From Pseudomonas sp. PDM05 (GTDB lineage: Bacteria > Pseudomonadota > Gammaproteobacteria > Pseudomonadales > Pseudomonadaceae): a DNA stretch of 64,000 nucleotides. A program made the position numbers and the translations under genes. This document shows, piece by piece, positions 50,817 to 59,519 of the stretch. Numbering within the stretch: the stretch's first letter is position 1; each line of letters begins with the position of its first letter. The stretch covers positions 1-64,000 of the forward strand of contig NZ_JACVAC010000017.1 in NCBI RefSeq assembly GCF_014851685.1, given 5' to 3'. The notes below the pieces were generated by a model, which was not told the origin of the DNA, did no database searches, and saw only the letters and a list, made by a program, of their open reading frames with translations.

Positions 50817-51992
50817 CTACCCTGGATGCCCGTCGACCCGCGCCTGCCAGAGCATCGGGCCATAACGCCACAAGTACAGCCCCAACCCGACGCACCAGCA
50901 CGCCCCCGCCAGCCACAGCGCCGCCACCGGCCACACCAGCACCAGCAGCACCCGGCACACACACGCCAGGTTCAGCAGCGCAAACGCCAGGCTCATCCCA
51001 CCTGGCGGTTGCAGCGAGCGGCCAGTGTGGCCGAGGCTGACCCGCGCGATCATCGCCAGGATCAAGCCCCCCATGGCCCCCACTGTCAGCGCATGCACCG
51101 CCAGGCTGGGGTTCAACGGCGCGCCGAAATGCCACAGCGCCATGCCCAGGCAGGCCAGCGCCAGCCAGGCGTACGCCAGGTGCAGCGACCACAAAAGTGG
51201 CACCTGCCACAAGCCGCGCGCGTGCCAACGCACCAGGCGCAGCAGATGGCCCACGCCAAGTGCGGCAAACAGCACGCCCAGCCAAAGGCGCGGCGACAGG
51301 GCCAGCCCGCTGGCATAGAACAGCGCCACCAGGATCGAGCCGCCCAGCAGCAGATGATCCAGCCACGGCCACGGCTTGACCGCCTCGACCCGGCCCAGGC
51401 CGCGCTGGGTGAAAAACGGGATCACGCGGCCGCCGATCAAGCCCATCATCGCCGCCACCAGCCATAGCCCGGTGAGCACCGCCTGGCGTTGCAGGCCGAG
51501 GTCATACAGCGACAACCCATCCGCCACGGCCAGCAGCACCAGCACCAGCACAATCGGGTAGTTGCGCCGCTGGCGTACCTGCCACAGCGTCCAGCCCATC
51601 ACCCCGGCCACCGCCAGCGGAAAGCTCAGTTCCAGCAGCGCCAGCAGCGGCCATGGAATATCCAGCAACCAGCCCAGGCGCGCCGCCAGCCACAAACCCG
51701 CCAGCGCCGCCAGGGGCGCACCGCTGAGGCCCGGGCGGCCGGTCCAGGTCTGCACCGCCGTCAGCAGGAACCCGGCGATGATCGCCACGCCAAAGCCAAA
51801 CAGCAGTTCATGCCGATGCCAGACAAGCCAGCCGCCGGCCGGTTGCCAGTTGCCGGTCATGCCCCCCAGGGCCAGCAGCCACAGGGGAACCGCCAACGCC
51901 GCCAACAGGCACGCGCCGAGGAAGAACGGCCGGAAGGCCAGGCGAAACAACGGGGTAATCGACAGTGCCTTGCGCCGATCCAGAACTTGCAT
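50817..51992 (-). CDS. nnrS: NnrS haem/copper membrane protein
   Basis: The 391-residue protein has about twelve membrane segments and NnrS family blocks (PLFRLAFRPFFLGACL, WHRHELLFGFGVAIIAGFL, GGRVIPFFTQRGL, HALTVGAMGGLILAMIARVSLGHTGR). It protects against NO-related stress. GAGGAG is 7 bases before ATG 51992, so that start is chosen over 52007. Confidence 0.92.
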   Translation of the reverse strand: MQVLDRRKALSITPLFRLAFRPFFLGACLLAALAVPLWLLALGGMTGNWQPAGGWLVWHRHELLFGFGVAIIAGFLLTAVQTWTGRPGLSGAPLAALAGLWLAARLGWLLDIPWPLLALLELSFPLAVAGVMGWTLWQVRQRRNYPIVLVLVLLAVADGLSLYDLGLQRQAVLTGLWLVAAMMGLIGGRVIPFFTQRGLGRVEAVKPWPWLDHLLLGGSILVALFYASGLALSPRLWLGVLFAALGVGHLLRLVRWHARGLWQVPLLWSLHLAYAWLALACLGMALWHFGAPLNPSLAVHALTVGAMGGLILAMIARVSLGHTGRSLQPPGGMSLAFALLNLACVCRVLLVLVWPVAALWLAGACWCVGLGLYLWRYGPMLWQARVDGHPG

Positions 51993-52051
51993 GCTGCGGC
52001 TCCTCAACTCATTTTCTGTGCCGATGGTGCGCCTGCGCGCGCGTCTTGCCC

Positions 52052-52065
52052 TTGTCGCAGATCAA
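52052..52065. promoter_or_regulatory. ANR/DNR-like box shared by nnrS and dnr
   Basis: TTGTCGCAGATCAA has one weak half-site (TTGTC) and one good one (ATCAA). Class II spacing gives leaders of about 25 bases to nnrS and 30 bases to dnr, so it may serve both. Confidence 0.55.
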
Positions 52066-52129
52066 GCTGTGCCAAGGGTAGTCGGATTAACCTTGAGCCC
52101 CCCTTCCCCCTTTGTGTCCCGAGGTATTG

Positions 52130-52813
52130 ATGGTGCTCCATCGTGTCCATCACCAGATCCTGCGCAGTCACCACCTGTTCGAGCCCATGGACGAGGCCCA
52201 ACTGACTGAGTTGATGAGCAACAGCCAACTGCTCAATGTCGACAAGGGCGAGCCGCTGTTCCGCCAGGGCGAACCGGCCGATGCGTTTTACTTTGTGATT
52301 GCCGGCGCGGTGAAAATCTACCGCCTGACCCCGGACGGCCAGGAGAAGGTGTTCGAGGTGATCGGCGAACGCCAGACGTTCGCCGAAGCGATGATGCTGA
52401 TGGACACGCCCAACTATGTGGCGTGCGCCGAAGCGGTGTGCCCGAGCCAGGTGTATCGGCTGTCCAACGCCACCTACATGCGCCTGTTGCACAGCAACAG
52501 CCGCCTGACCTTCGCCCTGCTCGGCACGTTGTGCGTGCGCCTGCACCAGCGGGTCAACGAGATCGAGACACTGTCGCTGAAGAACGCCACCCACCGCGTG
52601 GTGCGCTACCTGCTCACACAACTGGTGCGCCAGCAGAACACCGAAACACGCTTCGAACTGCCCATGGCCAAGCAGTTGATTGCCGGGCACCTGTCGATTC
52701 AGCCGGAGACGTTCTCGCGGATTATCCGGCGCTTGATCGACGAAAAGATCATCACCCAGGACGGTCGTCATATCGCCATTCTCGACCGCCCGCGCCTGGA
52801 GCAATTCGAGTGA
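52130..52813 (+). CDS. dnr: CRP/FNR-family regulator Dnr (second copy)
   Basis: The 227-residue regulator has the DNR layout: sensor domain (RQGEPADAFYFVIAGAVKIY), dimer helix and winged helix (LSIQPETFSRIIRRLIDEK). It lacks FNR Cys ligands. GAGG is 5 bases before ATG 52130. It is the copy placed as in other pseudomonads, next to nor and nir genes, and is divergent from nnrS. Confidence 0.9.
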   Translation: MVLHRVHHQILRSHHLFEPMDEAQLTELMSNSQLLNVDKGEPLFRQGEPADAFYFVIAGAVKIYRLTPDGQEKVFEVIGERQTFAEAMMLMDTPNYVACAEAVCPSQVYRLSNATYMRLLHSNSRLTFALLGTLCVRLHQRVNEIETLSLKNATHRVVRYLLTQLVRQQNTETRFELPMAKQLIAGHLSIQPETFSRIIRRLIDEKIITQDGRHIAILDRPRLEQFE

Positions 52814-53001
52814 AGACCTGCCTGTACTGCCAGCGGCGCAACCCCGAAGCACGCGTCACCTGCGCACACTGCGCCATGCCGCTGCCGGCGTCAGAGGCCA
52901 GCAAACAGGCCCTGCGGCTGAGCCGCTTTCAGTGGTTCTGCGTGGGCCTGGCGCTGTTTTGCATCGCAATGTTCTTCTGGCTCCCCCGGGATATTTACTG
53001 A
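52810..53001 (+). CDS. dnrP: DnrP-like zinc-ribbon membrane protein
   Basis: This 63-residue protein starts at a GTG (VKTCLYCQRR) overlapping the dnr stop. It has two CxxC pairs (Cys4/7, Cys18/21) that form a zinc ribbon, and one C-terminal membrane helix (WFCVGLALFCIAMFFWL). It resembles the small proteins called DnrP downstream of dnr in other pseudomonads. Role unknown. Confidence 0.72.
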   Translation: MKTCLYCQRRNPEARVTCAHCAMPLPASEASKQALRLSRFQWFCVGLALFCIAMFFWLPRDIY

Positions 53002-54836
53002 CCCTCGGTCAACTGCCGGTACAGCTGCGGTAGCCGCTGCGGCAACTGCTGTGGCTGGCGGATCAGGGTGAAGCCGTTCGCGCCGAACATGTACGGCAGG
53101 TAGTCACCGGCCTGCTTGTCGATGGTGATGCAGAACGGGATCAAGCCCTGGCGCCGCGCTTCGAGCACCGCCTGGCGGGTGTCTTCCACGCCATAGCGGC
53201 CCTCGTACAGATCCAGGTCGTTGGGCTTGCCATCGGTGAGCAGCAACAACAGTTTGCGCCGCTGTGGGCAGCCCCCCAGCAGCCGGGTGGCCTGGCGGAT
53301 CGCGGCGCCCATGCGCGTGTAGTAACCCGGCTTGAGCGCCTGGATCGCGCCGCGGATGTGGTCGTCATAGGGTTGCTGGAAGGACTTGAGCACCTGCATG
53401 CGCACCTGCTGACGACGCAGGGACGAAAACCCGTACAGCGCAAAGCGGTCCCCCGCGCCGGCCAGGCTTTCGCCGAACAGCAGCAGGCTGTCGCGGATCA
53501 CGTCGATGACCTTTTGGCTATCGTTCAGGTGCGCATCGGTGGACATCGACAGGTCGGCCAGCAGCAGGCAGGCGAGGTCACGGTGGCTGTGACGTTGCTC
53601 CATGAACAAGCCGCGCTCGGCGCAGGCGCCGTGCTGGCGTTGCACATGAAAATCCAGCCAGGCGTGCAGGTCGAGTTCGCTGCCCTGGGGTTGCTGGCGC
53701 TGCCATTGGCGGTCGGTGCGCAGGTGCTGGAACTGGCGGCGCAAGCGCCGGGCCTCGGCATGCAGGCGCACGGGCAAGGGTTGCGGTGGCGCGTCGCGTA
53801 GCTGCATCAGTTGCAGGTTGACGAAGGCGTCTTGCAGGCGCTGCTGGCGGTAGTCCCACTCCGGCAGCTTGATCCCTGCGCCGAGGGGGATGTCATCGAC
53901 GTCGGCGGGCGGCAGGTCGAGGTGCAGTTTCAGCCCGCCACTTTTGCGCACACGCTGGCGTGACAGGCTCAGTTGGTCGAGGTCTTCGGCCACGCGGGCG
54001 GCGTCGGGGTCGTCGCTGTCGTCGCTCCAGCGGTCGAGGTCGACGTGTTCGGTCCAACTGAACAGGTTTTCCAGGCGTACCACCAGCAGGCCGCCGTCGC
54101 GGCTCTGATCATCCAGACGCGTGGCGCGCTTGGGCGCGCCGTGTTGTTCACTGGGCGCTGCTGACAGATCGTCGCCGGTGTCGTCGAGGTCGGCGCTTTG
54201 CGGCGTGTCGAGGTGCAGCGGCGGGTACAACCACAACGGCAACGGCCACGGCGCGCGCTCGCTGCGTGGCAGATGGCGCACACTGCCGGGCTCGCGCAGG
54301 GCCTTGCGCAGGGCTTTTTCCAGCGCCGCTTCGTCGGGGCGCAGGCTGGCGGGGTCGGGGCGCAGGGCGATGTGTGCATCCACCAGGCGCCGGTAGCTGG
54401 GGCCCATGGCGGGATAGCGTTGCAGCAGCAGCCAGGTCCAGCGCTGGTTGTCCCGCGCCCAGTGGGTCATCGGGCCGGACTGTGCGGCAAGCAGGGCCAA
54501 CCAGCGGTAAAGCTCCAGGTTGAGGCTGGCGTGGGGGAACACCGCCAGGCGGGACGGCAGGCGCAAACGGTTGCCGTCGCAGGACGCCAGCGGTGCCTGT
54601 TTGCAAGTGCCGGCAATACGCATCAACAGGTTACGGCGCAGCAGCAGGTCGCGGTCGCCGGCGGCTTCCAGGGCGATGCCACCGGCGCCGCCGAGGGCGC
54701 GAAACAGCAGCGCCAGGCTGCGTTGGCGGTCGCTCAAGTGGACCTGCGCCGCGGGGAAATCCACGCTGGCGCGACGGGTGATAAAGCGGTGCCAGGCGCT
54801 GCCGACCCACTCTTCCAGTTCCAGGGTAAAAGCCAT
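52995..54836 (-). CDS. norD: NorD, von Willebrand A-domain protein for NO reductase activation
   Basis: The 613-residue protein has a long N-terminal region and a C-terminal VWA domain with the metal-site motif LLADLSMSTDAH (DxSxS) and LLLLTDGKPNDLDLYEG. It works with the MoxR-type ATPase NirQ to mature nitric oxide reductase. The start MAFTLELEEW at 54836 has GGAG at 8 bases. It is downstream of norB and convergent with dnrP. Confidence 0.92.
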   Translation of the reverse strand: MAFTLELEEWVGSAWHRFITRRASVDFPAAQVHLSDRQRSLALLFRALGGAGGIALEAAGDRDLLLRRNLLMRIAGTCKQAPLASCDGNRLRLPSRLAVFPHASLNLELYRWLALLAAQSGPMTHWARDNQRWTWLLLQRYPAMGPSYRRLVDAHIALRPDPASLRPDEAALEKALRKALREPGSVRHLPRSERAPWPLPLWLYPPLHLDTPQSADLDDTGDDLSAAPSEQHGAPKRATRLDDQSRDGGLLVVRLENLFSWTEHVDLDRWSDDSDDPDAARVAEDLDQLSLSRQRVRKSGGLKLHLDLPPADVDDIPLGAGIKLPEWDYRQQRLQDAFVNLQLMQLRDAPPQPLPVRLHAEARRLRRQFQHLRTDRQWQRQQPQGSELDLHAWLDFHVQRQHGACAERGLFMEQRHSHRDLACLLLADLSMSTDAHLNDSQKVIDVIRDSLLLFGESLAGAGDRFALYGFSSLRRQQVRMQVLKSFQQPYDDHIRGAIQALKPGYYTRMGAAIRQATRLLGGCPQRRKLLLLLTDGKPNDLDLYEGRYGVEDTRQAVLEARRQGLIPFCITIDKQAGDYLPYMFGANGFTLIRQPQQLPQRLPQLYRQLTEGQ

Positions 54837-54901
54837 GGGCATTGCTCCAAACGTAAAACGGCCCGCTGAATCAGCCGGGCCGCCCTCTTGGGGATTAACG
54901 A

Positions 54902-56323
54902 TCAATGCACAATCGGCACCGGTTCACCGGCCACCGCGCGGCGTTGCCGGAAGCTGTACAGGTAGCAGAGCAGTCCGAGCAGGAACACCACGCCGCTGGC
55001 CAACCGCGCCCAAAACAACCCGTGCAGATGTTCGGTGGTGGCCATGAACGGCAGCGCCACACCGTCCACCGGCCAGCGTTGCAGCCACACCTGTACGGCG
55101 CCGGCGGCGGTGAGGAACAGGGTGATCATCACCATCGACAGCACCATCAGCCAGAAGCCCCAGACCTCGATGGTCTGCGAGCGGGCATCCGGCGCTTCGC
55201 CGAGGCCACGCAGGCGCGGCATGGCGTAGCTGATCAGGGTCATCACGATCATGGCGTAGGCGCCGAAGAACGCCAGGTGACCGTGGGCCGCGGTGAGTTG
55301 GGTGCCGTGGGTGTAGAAGTTGACCGGGGCCAAGGTGTGCAGGAACCCCCAGACCCCGGCGCCGAAGAACGCTGTCACCGTGGTGCCCTTGGCCCACAAC
55401 GTTGCGGCACGGTTGGGGTGCTGGCGCCGGCGGCGTTTGACCATGGTGAAGGCGAACATCACCATCGCCAGGAACGGCAGCGGTTCCAGTGCCGAGAAGA
55501 TCGAACCGACCCACAGCCACACCTGCGGCGCGCCGATCCAGAAGAAGTGGTGCCCGGTGCCGATGATCCCGGTGATCAAGGCCATGGCGATGATCACGTA
55601 CAGCCATTTTTCCACCACCTCACGGTCGACGCCGGTGACCTTGATCAGCACGAACGCGAGCATCGAGCCCATGATCAATTCCCACACACCTTCGACCCAC
55701 AGGTGCACCACCCACCACCAGTAGAACTTGTCCCGCGCCAGGTTGCCGGGGTTGTAGAAGGAGAAGAGGAAGAACACCGCCAGGCCGATCAGCCCGGTCA
55801 TCATCACCATACTGACCGTGGTCTTGCGGCCCTTGAGCAGGGTCATGCCGATGTTGTAGAGAAAGCCCAGGCATACCACGACGATGCCCATCTTGGTGAT
55901 GGTCGGTTGCTCCAGGAACTCACGGCCCATGGTTGGCAGCAGTTCGTTGTGGGTCAGCTTGGCCAGCGCCGCGTAGGGCACCAACAGGTAGCCAAGGATG
56001 GTCAACACCCCGGCCACGGCAAACACCCAGAACAACAGGATCGCCAGTTTCGGACTGTGCAGCTCGCGGTCCGCTTCCTCGGGCACCAGGTAATACGCGG
56101 CGCCCATGAAGCCGAACAGCAGCCATACGATCAACAGGTTGGTGTGGACCATCCGTGCCACGTTGAACGGGATCAGCGGGAACAGGAAGTCGCCCACCAC
56201 GTATTGCAGGCCCATGATCAGACCGAACAGCACCTGGCCGACAAACAGTATCAGGGCAAACACAAAGTAGGGTTTGGCCACGGCCTGGGATTGGAATTTC
56301 AGATAGGGATTGACGCTGCGCAT
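54902..56323 (-). CDS. norB: Nitric oxide reductase subunit B NorB
   Basis: The 473-residue haem-copper-oxidase-family enzyme reduces NO to N2O. Twelve membrane segments carry the haem/FeB histidines (VARMVHTNLLIVWLLFGFMG, WVVHLWVEGVWELIMGSMLA, GTGHHFFWIG, THGTQLTAAHGHLAFFGAYA). It starts three bases after the norC stop. Confidence 0.97.
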   Translation of the reverse strand: MRSVNPYLKFQSQAVAKPYFVFALILFVGQVLFGLIMGLQYVVGDFLFPLIPFNVARMVHTNLLIVWLLFGFMGAAYYLVPEEADRELHSPKLAILLFWVFAVAGVLTILGYLLVPYAALAKLTHNELLPTMGREFLEQPTITKMGIVVVCLGFLYNIGMTLLKGRKTTVSMVMMTGLIGLAVFFLFSFYNPGNLARDKFYWWWVVHLWVEGVWELIMGSMLAFVLIKVTGVDREVVEKWLYVIIAMALITGIIGTGHHFFWIGAPQVWLWVGSIFSALEPLPFLAMVMFAFTMVKRRRRQHPNRAATLWAKGTTVTAFFGAGVWGFLHTLAPVNFYTHGTQLTAAHGHLAFFGAYAMIVMTLISYAMPRLRGLGEAPDARSQTIEVWGFWLMVLSMVMITLFLTAAGAVQVWLQRWPVDGVALPFMATTEHLHGLFWARLASGVVFLLGLLCYLYSFRQRRAVAGEPVPIVH

Positions 56324-56326
56324 GGC

Positions 56327-56767
56327 TCAGCCCTCCTTGTTCGGTGGCCAGTTATTGGTGTCGATCTTCGAGCTCCATTTGAGGAACTCGGCCAGATCAC
56401 CCACCTCCTGGTCACTGAGATTGAATTGCGGCATGGCCCGGCGCCCGGGCACACCCAGGGGTTGCATCTTCATCCAGGCGTGCAGGAACGGCTTGAACCC
56501 TTCTTCACCGCCCCGGCGCTGGAACACATTGCCCAACTCCGGCGCGAAGTACGCGCCCTCGCCCAACAGGGTGTGGCAGCCGACGCAGTTGTTGCGCTCC
56601 CACACACCCTTGCCGCGCACCACCGCTTCGGTGAGCTGGTCGACGTTGCTGCGAGTGGGAAAGGTCTGTTCGGTGTGGTAGGTCAGGGCCAGGAAAATCA
56701 GGAAGAAGAACACGCTTCCTCCGAAGTAGATATTCCTGGCCATGCCCTTGGTGAAGGTCTCTGACAT
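56327..56767 (-). CDS. norC: Nitric oxide reductase subunit C NorC
   Basis: The 146-residue membrane-anchored cytochrome c has an N-terminal helix (IYFGGSVFFFLIFLALTYH) and one c-haem site NNCVGCHTLLGEGAYFAPEL. It passes electrons to NorB. The start MSETFTKGMARNIYFGG at 56767 has AGGAAG 6 bases upstream. Confidence 0.97.
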   Translation of the reverse strand: MSETFTKGMARNIYFGGSVFFFLIFLALTYHTEQTFPTRSNVDQLTEAVVRGKGVWERNNCVGCHTLLGEGAYFAPELGNVFQRRGGEEGFKPFLHAWMKMQPLGVPGRRAMPQFNLSDQEVGDLAEFLKWSSKIDTNNWPPNKEG

Positions 56768-56826
56768 GGTCGTCTTCCTCATGGCTTGGCGGGGGCCATG
56801 ATAGGAAGGCGGGGTGTGAAAAGTGA

Positions 56827-56840
56827 TTGATGGCGATCAA
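56827..56840 (-). promoter_or_regulatory. ANR/DNR box for norCBD
   Basis: TTGATGGCGATCAA is centred about 66 bases from the norC start, which gives a leader of about 25 bases for class II activation. Confidence 0.78.
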
Positions 56841-56851
56841 GAAGTGCGGAT

Positions 56852-56876
56852 TGTGGAGGGGCCTGGCCCTCCCACA
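56852..56876. terminator. Hairpin upstream of norC / after the immunity gene
   Basis: The arms TGTGGAGGG and CCCTCCCACA close on a short loop directly behind the stop of the immunity-like gene at 56878 on the minus strand. It may end that transcript before the norC promoter. Confidence 0.55.
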
Positions 56877-56877
56877 T

Positions 56878-57234
56878 TTAAGTCAACATCAATCCTGCTG
56901 CTGTCATGGTCAGCGCAGCGAGGTGAGTGATGGCACACGGGATGATGATCCAGCGTTTTAATTGCCCCGGCACACTTGCAACTTCATCAAGATCCACGAG
57001 CCTTCGCCAGTAGAACACTTTAGGCATCACCAACACATACGCCATCAGATTCAACCGCAAAGGCTTCCCATCGAGAGGCAAGCTGCGAAACAAGTGCTTG
57101 CAGGAAACTATGAATACGCTGTGAGGCAAGTAACCTTCTGCTGCTTCAAGCTTGGTGAACATACTGTAATAGAGCAGAGGAAGGCTAAGTATCATGACCA
57201 CTCCTGCGCCCATGCCTATGAACTCAAGATTCAT
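56878..57234 (-). CDS. Membrane immunity-like protein (118 aa)
   Basis: The protein has about three to four hydrophobic segments and the shared core LPHSVFIVS.K.LFR and PKVFYWRRLVDLDEVA with the protein of 58043. Its start overlaps the stop of the broken toxin gene (ATGA). A membrane immunity protein fits a pore-forming toxin. Function is inferred from position; family not named. Confidence 0.65.
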   Translation of the reverse strand: MNLEFIGMGAGVVMILSLPLLYYSMFTKLEAAEGYLPHSVFIVSCKHLFRSLPLDGKPLRLNLMAYVLVMPKVFYWRRLVDLDEVASVPGQLKRWIIIPCAITHLAALTMTAAGLMLT

Positions 57235-57673
57235 CGTTCACTCCGGGAGCTTTCATAGAGATAAGTGCCCACGTGCTCTCCAAGCTTATTGCCCTGCGTA
57301 CCTCCTAATAGCCCACCGGCCGTACCTCCGACAATTGCACAAGCCAGAGCTCCAGTACCCGCTGTAGGTATACCGAACACCGCAGCACAAGCGATCACCG
57401 CTGTCGATGCGCCCAGGTAGCCCATACGAGCCGCCCCAGCCACCCCAAACACCAGCTTTCCACCCTCGACATAAGCTTGGCTGCTTCAGTGGTGCACGAC
57501 GCCGTGCGACTATCGCCGATGATCACCCGTTGCCCAGGCAGCACCACGGTATTGCGCAGACGTTGGTTGAGAGTCTCGAATTTTGCCTGGCTATGCGGAT
57601 CAAGCGCCAAACTGAGTTTGAGCAATGGGTAGGGTTGCGGTCGTTCATTGATAAATGCGTAGGGTCCTTGCAT
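57231..57673 (-). pseudogene. Internally deleted, frameshifted pore-type toxin
   Basis: From MQGPYAFINERPQ at 57673 (GGAGG 8 bases upstream) the first frame covers RLRNTVVLPGQRVIIGDSRT and CTTEAAKLM. The sequence then needs a one-base shift to continue as GKLVFGVAGAARMGYLGAST and a glycine-zipper hydrophobic region (TGALACAIVGGTAGGLLGG) ending in LYES. The two halves look like the ends of a larger toxin joined by an internal deletion plus a frameshift, so it should be inactive. The long family pattern is from memory and not checked. Confidence 0.65.
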
Positions 57674-57690
57674 CGCATGCACCTCCAAGA

Positions 57691-57835
57691 CTGTGGCGCA
57701 CGACTATAGGAAAGCACCGCAGAAGGAGTAAGGCAGCGTCCGGGGCGTAACTCATGTTTCGGAAATGAACTACAAATGACCAGGCAATTACCTACCAAAA
57801 CCTGCCACTGGTCACTGTAGTGAGCGGGCTTGCCC
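57691..57835. repeat. Direct repeat, copy 1 (toxin leader)
   Basis: The sequence from TGTGGCGCACGACTATAGGA through TTTCGGAAATGAACTACAAA to the REP start recurs at 58471-58615. It is the leader of the toxin gene and was duplicated with part of the toxin/immunity module. Confidence 0.85.
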
Positions 57836-57950
57836 CGCGCCGGGTGGCGAAGCCGCCCCAAACGGTCCGCGGTGGTGTTTCAGGAGGACCGAGGTGCCTG
57901 GATCTGGGGCGGCTGCGCCACCCAGCGCGGGGCAAGCCCGCTCACTACAG
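57815..57950. repeat. REP doublet within the toxin island
   Basis: Near-complete arms CTGTAGTGAGCGGGCTTGCC and GGCAAGCCCGCTCACTACAG enclose a GC-rich centre. It is the same class as 50240-50371. Confidence 0.88.
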
Positions 57951-58042
57951 TGGCCTGTTTGTCAGAGCGTTTTGTGCTGACCCCATCCTACATTTTGATT
58001 GCTATACACCCGCCGGCATCAGGTATTTATGAGTGTTGTGCC

Positions 58043-58402
58043 TTATAAATAAAGAGCTAACCCAGTGGCGGTCATGACCGCTCCAGAAAGGTTGAGCACC
58101 AGGCAGGGCGCGATGATCCAGATTTTTAATCTGCGTGGGATTCTTGCCACCTCATCAAGATCCACAAGCCTTCGCCAGTAAAAGACTTTCGGCACGATCA
58201 ACACATAGGCCAGCAGCATTAATCGCATGGCCTTCCCCTCAAAAGGTTGAGCGCGAAATAGATACTTGTTTGAGACGATGAAAACGCTATGGGGCAAATA
58301 GTTTTCCGCTGTTTCCAGCTTGGTAAGCATGCTGTAAGCGATCCCTGGAAAACTAAGTATCATGATCAGCGCAGCAACTATGCCGACTAGTTCCCAGTCC
58401 AT
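58043..58402 (-). CDS. Membrane immunity-like protein (119 aa), paralogue of 56878
   Basis: About 119 residues with three hydrophobic segments; it shares LPHSVFIVSNKYLFR and PKVFYWRRLVDLDEVA with the gene at 56878. It starts at MDWELVGIVA directly after a 20-codon toxin remnant. It is an orphan immunity gene by position. Confidence 0.62.
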   Translation of the reverse strand: MDWELVGIVAALIMILSFPGIAYSMLTKLETAENYLPHSVFIVSNKYLFRAQPFEGKAMRLMLLAYVLIVPKVFYWRRLVDLDEVARIPRRLKIWIIAPCLVLNLSGAVMTATGLALYL

Positions 58403-58465
58403 TTAATTCCCCGCGCTTTCGTAAAGGCAAACACCCACATTTTCCCCAAAGCGGTTTCCGTACCC
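58403..58465 (-). pseudogene. C-terminal remnant of the second toxin copy
   Basis: In the frame ending at 58403 the sequence reads GYGNRFGENVGVCLYESAGN, matching the end of the first toxin (GNKLGEHVGTYLYES). The rest of the toxin is absent: the leader repeat follows directly, so almost all of the gene was deleted. Confidence 0.65.
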
Positions 58466-58470
58466 ACTCT

Positions 58471-58712
58471 GTGGCGCACGACTATAGGAAGGCACCGCAG
58501 AAGGAGTAAGGCAGCGTCCGGGGCGTAACTCGTGTTTCGGAAATGAACTACAAATGACCAGGCAATTGCCTACCAAAACCTGCCACTGGTCACTGTAGTG
58601 AGCGGGCTTGCCCCGCGCTGGGTGGCGAAGCCGCCCCAAATCCCGGCGCCTCGGTATTCCTGAAACACCGCGGCGGACTGTTTGGGGCGGCTTCGCCACC
58701 CAGCGCGGGGCA
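58471..58712. repeat. Direct repeat copy 2 and partial REP
   Basis: 58471-58615 repeats 57691-57835. A REP arm starts at 58593, and its partner arm is cut off at about 58712, next to the norF stop. Confidence 0.82.
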
Positions 58713-58723
58713 AAAAGGCGCGG

Positions 58724-58957
58724 TCAGAAGATTGCGCCGACAAGCAGCGCCAGCACCACGGTCCATCCCAACAGCATCAGCCGCCACCCCCAGGGTGCAT
58801 GCCGCAATTCCATGAACCCGTCCGCAATCAGCCACGCCTTCGAGACCGCCAACAGCAGCACCGCCCACCACACGCCTGCAGCGCCCGCCAGCACCGTCCC
58901 GGCACTCAGCGACACCAACACCGCCCAACACACCAGCAACCCCTGCGACGTGCTCAT
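58724..58957 (-). CDS. norF: NorF/NirP small membrane protein, cytochrome oxidase subunit IV-like
   Basis: The 77-residue protein has two to three membrane helices (LLVCWAVLVSLSAGTVLAGA, WWAVLLLAVSKAWLIADGFM, LMLLGWTVVLALLVGAIF). It sits behind norE in a nirQ-norE-norF unit (called nirQOP in P. aeruginosa) that supports NO reductase activity. Confidence 0.82.
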   Translation of the reverse strand: MSTSQGLLVCWAVLVSLSAGTVLAGAAGVWWAVLLLAVSKAWLIADGFMELRHAPWGWRLMLLGWTVVLALLVGAIF

Positions 58958-58964
58958 CGATCCT

Positions 58965-59519
58965 TCATCCCATCACATACACCACCGGAAACAACACCAC
59001 CCACACCAGGTCGACCATGTGCCAATACAACACGCCCGACTCCACCCCGCTTATCGCCACCCTTCCCCGCCAGCATCCCACCGCCAGCCACCCGAGGATT
59101 ACCATGCCCAGCAGCACATGCAGGAAATGAAACCCCGTCAATACCCAGTACAAAGTGAAGAACCGGCTGTATTCCAAGCCCAGCCCAACCCCCGCCAGGT
59201 GGGCGTATTCCTCCAGCTTGATGCCCACGTAAATCAACGCTGCCAACAACGCCGCGCAAAACCACCCGGCACCGCGCCGCGATGGCTGCCCACGCACTTG
59301 TTGCAACCCCAGCGCGGCGCACAATCCAGCGGTCAGCAGGCTCACGGTCATCGCCAGCCCGGTGGAGCTGTCCAGCTGGCTGCGGCCCAGGGCAAACACT
59401 TCGGGTTCAAGGCGCTGCGTCACGGCAAACGTCAGGATCAAAATCGCAAACACCGTCAACTCGGCGAGGATGAAAAACCACATCGCCAAGTCGCCCGGCA
59501 GGCGCCGTGATTCAAGCAA
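58965..59519 (-). CDS. norE: NorE/NirO, cytochrome c oxidase subunit III-like protein
   Basis: The 184-residue protein has five membrane segments of the oxidase subunit III type (LAMWFFILAELTVFAILIL, WVLTGFHFLHVLLGMVILG, YWHMVDLVWVVLFPVVYVM). The TTG at 59519 overlaps the nirQ stop; no better start is in frame before the first helix. It supports NO reduction with norF. Confidence 0.85.
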   Translation of the reverse strand: MLESRRLPGDLAMWFFILAELTVFAILILTFAVTQRLEPEVFALGRSQLDSSTGLAMTVSLLTAGLCAALGLQQVRGQPSRRGAGWFCAALLAALIYVGIKLEEYAHLAGVGLGLEYSRFFTLYWVLTGFHFLHVLLGMVILGWLAVGCWRGRVAISGVESGVLYWHMVDLVWVVLFPVVYVMG

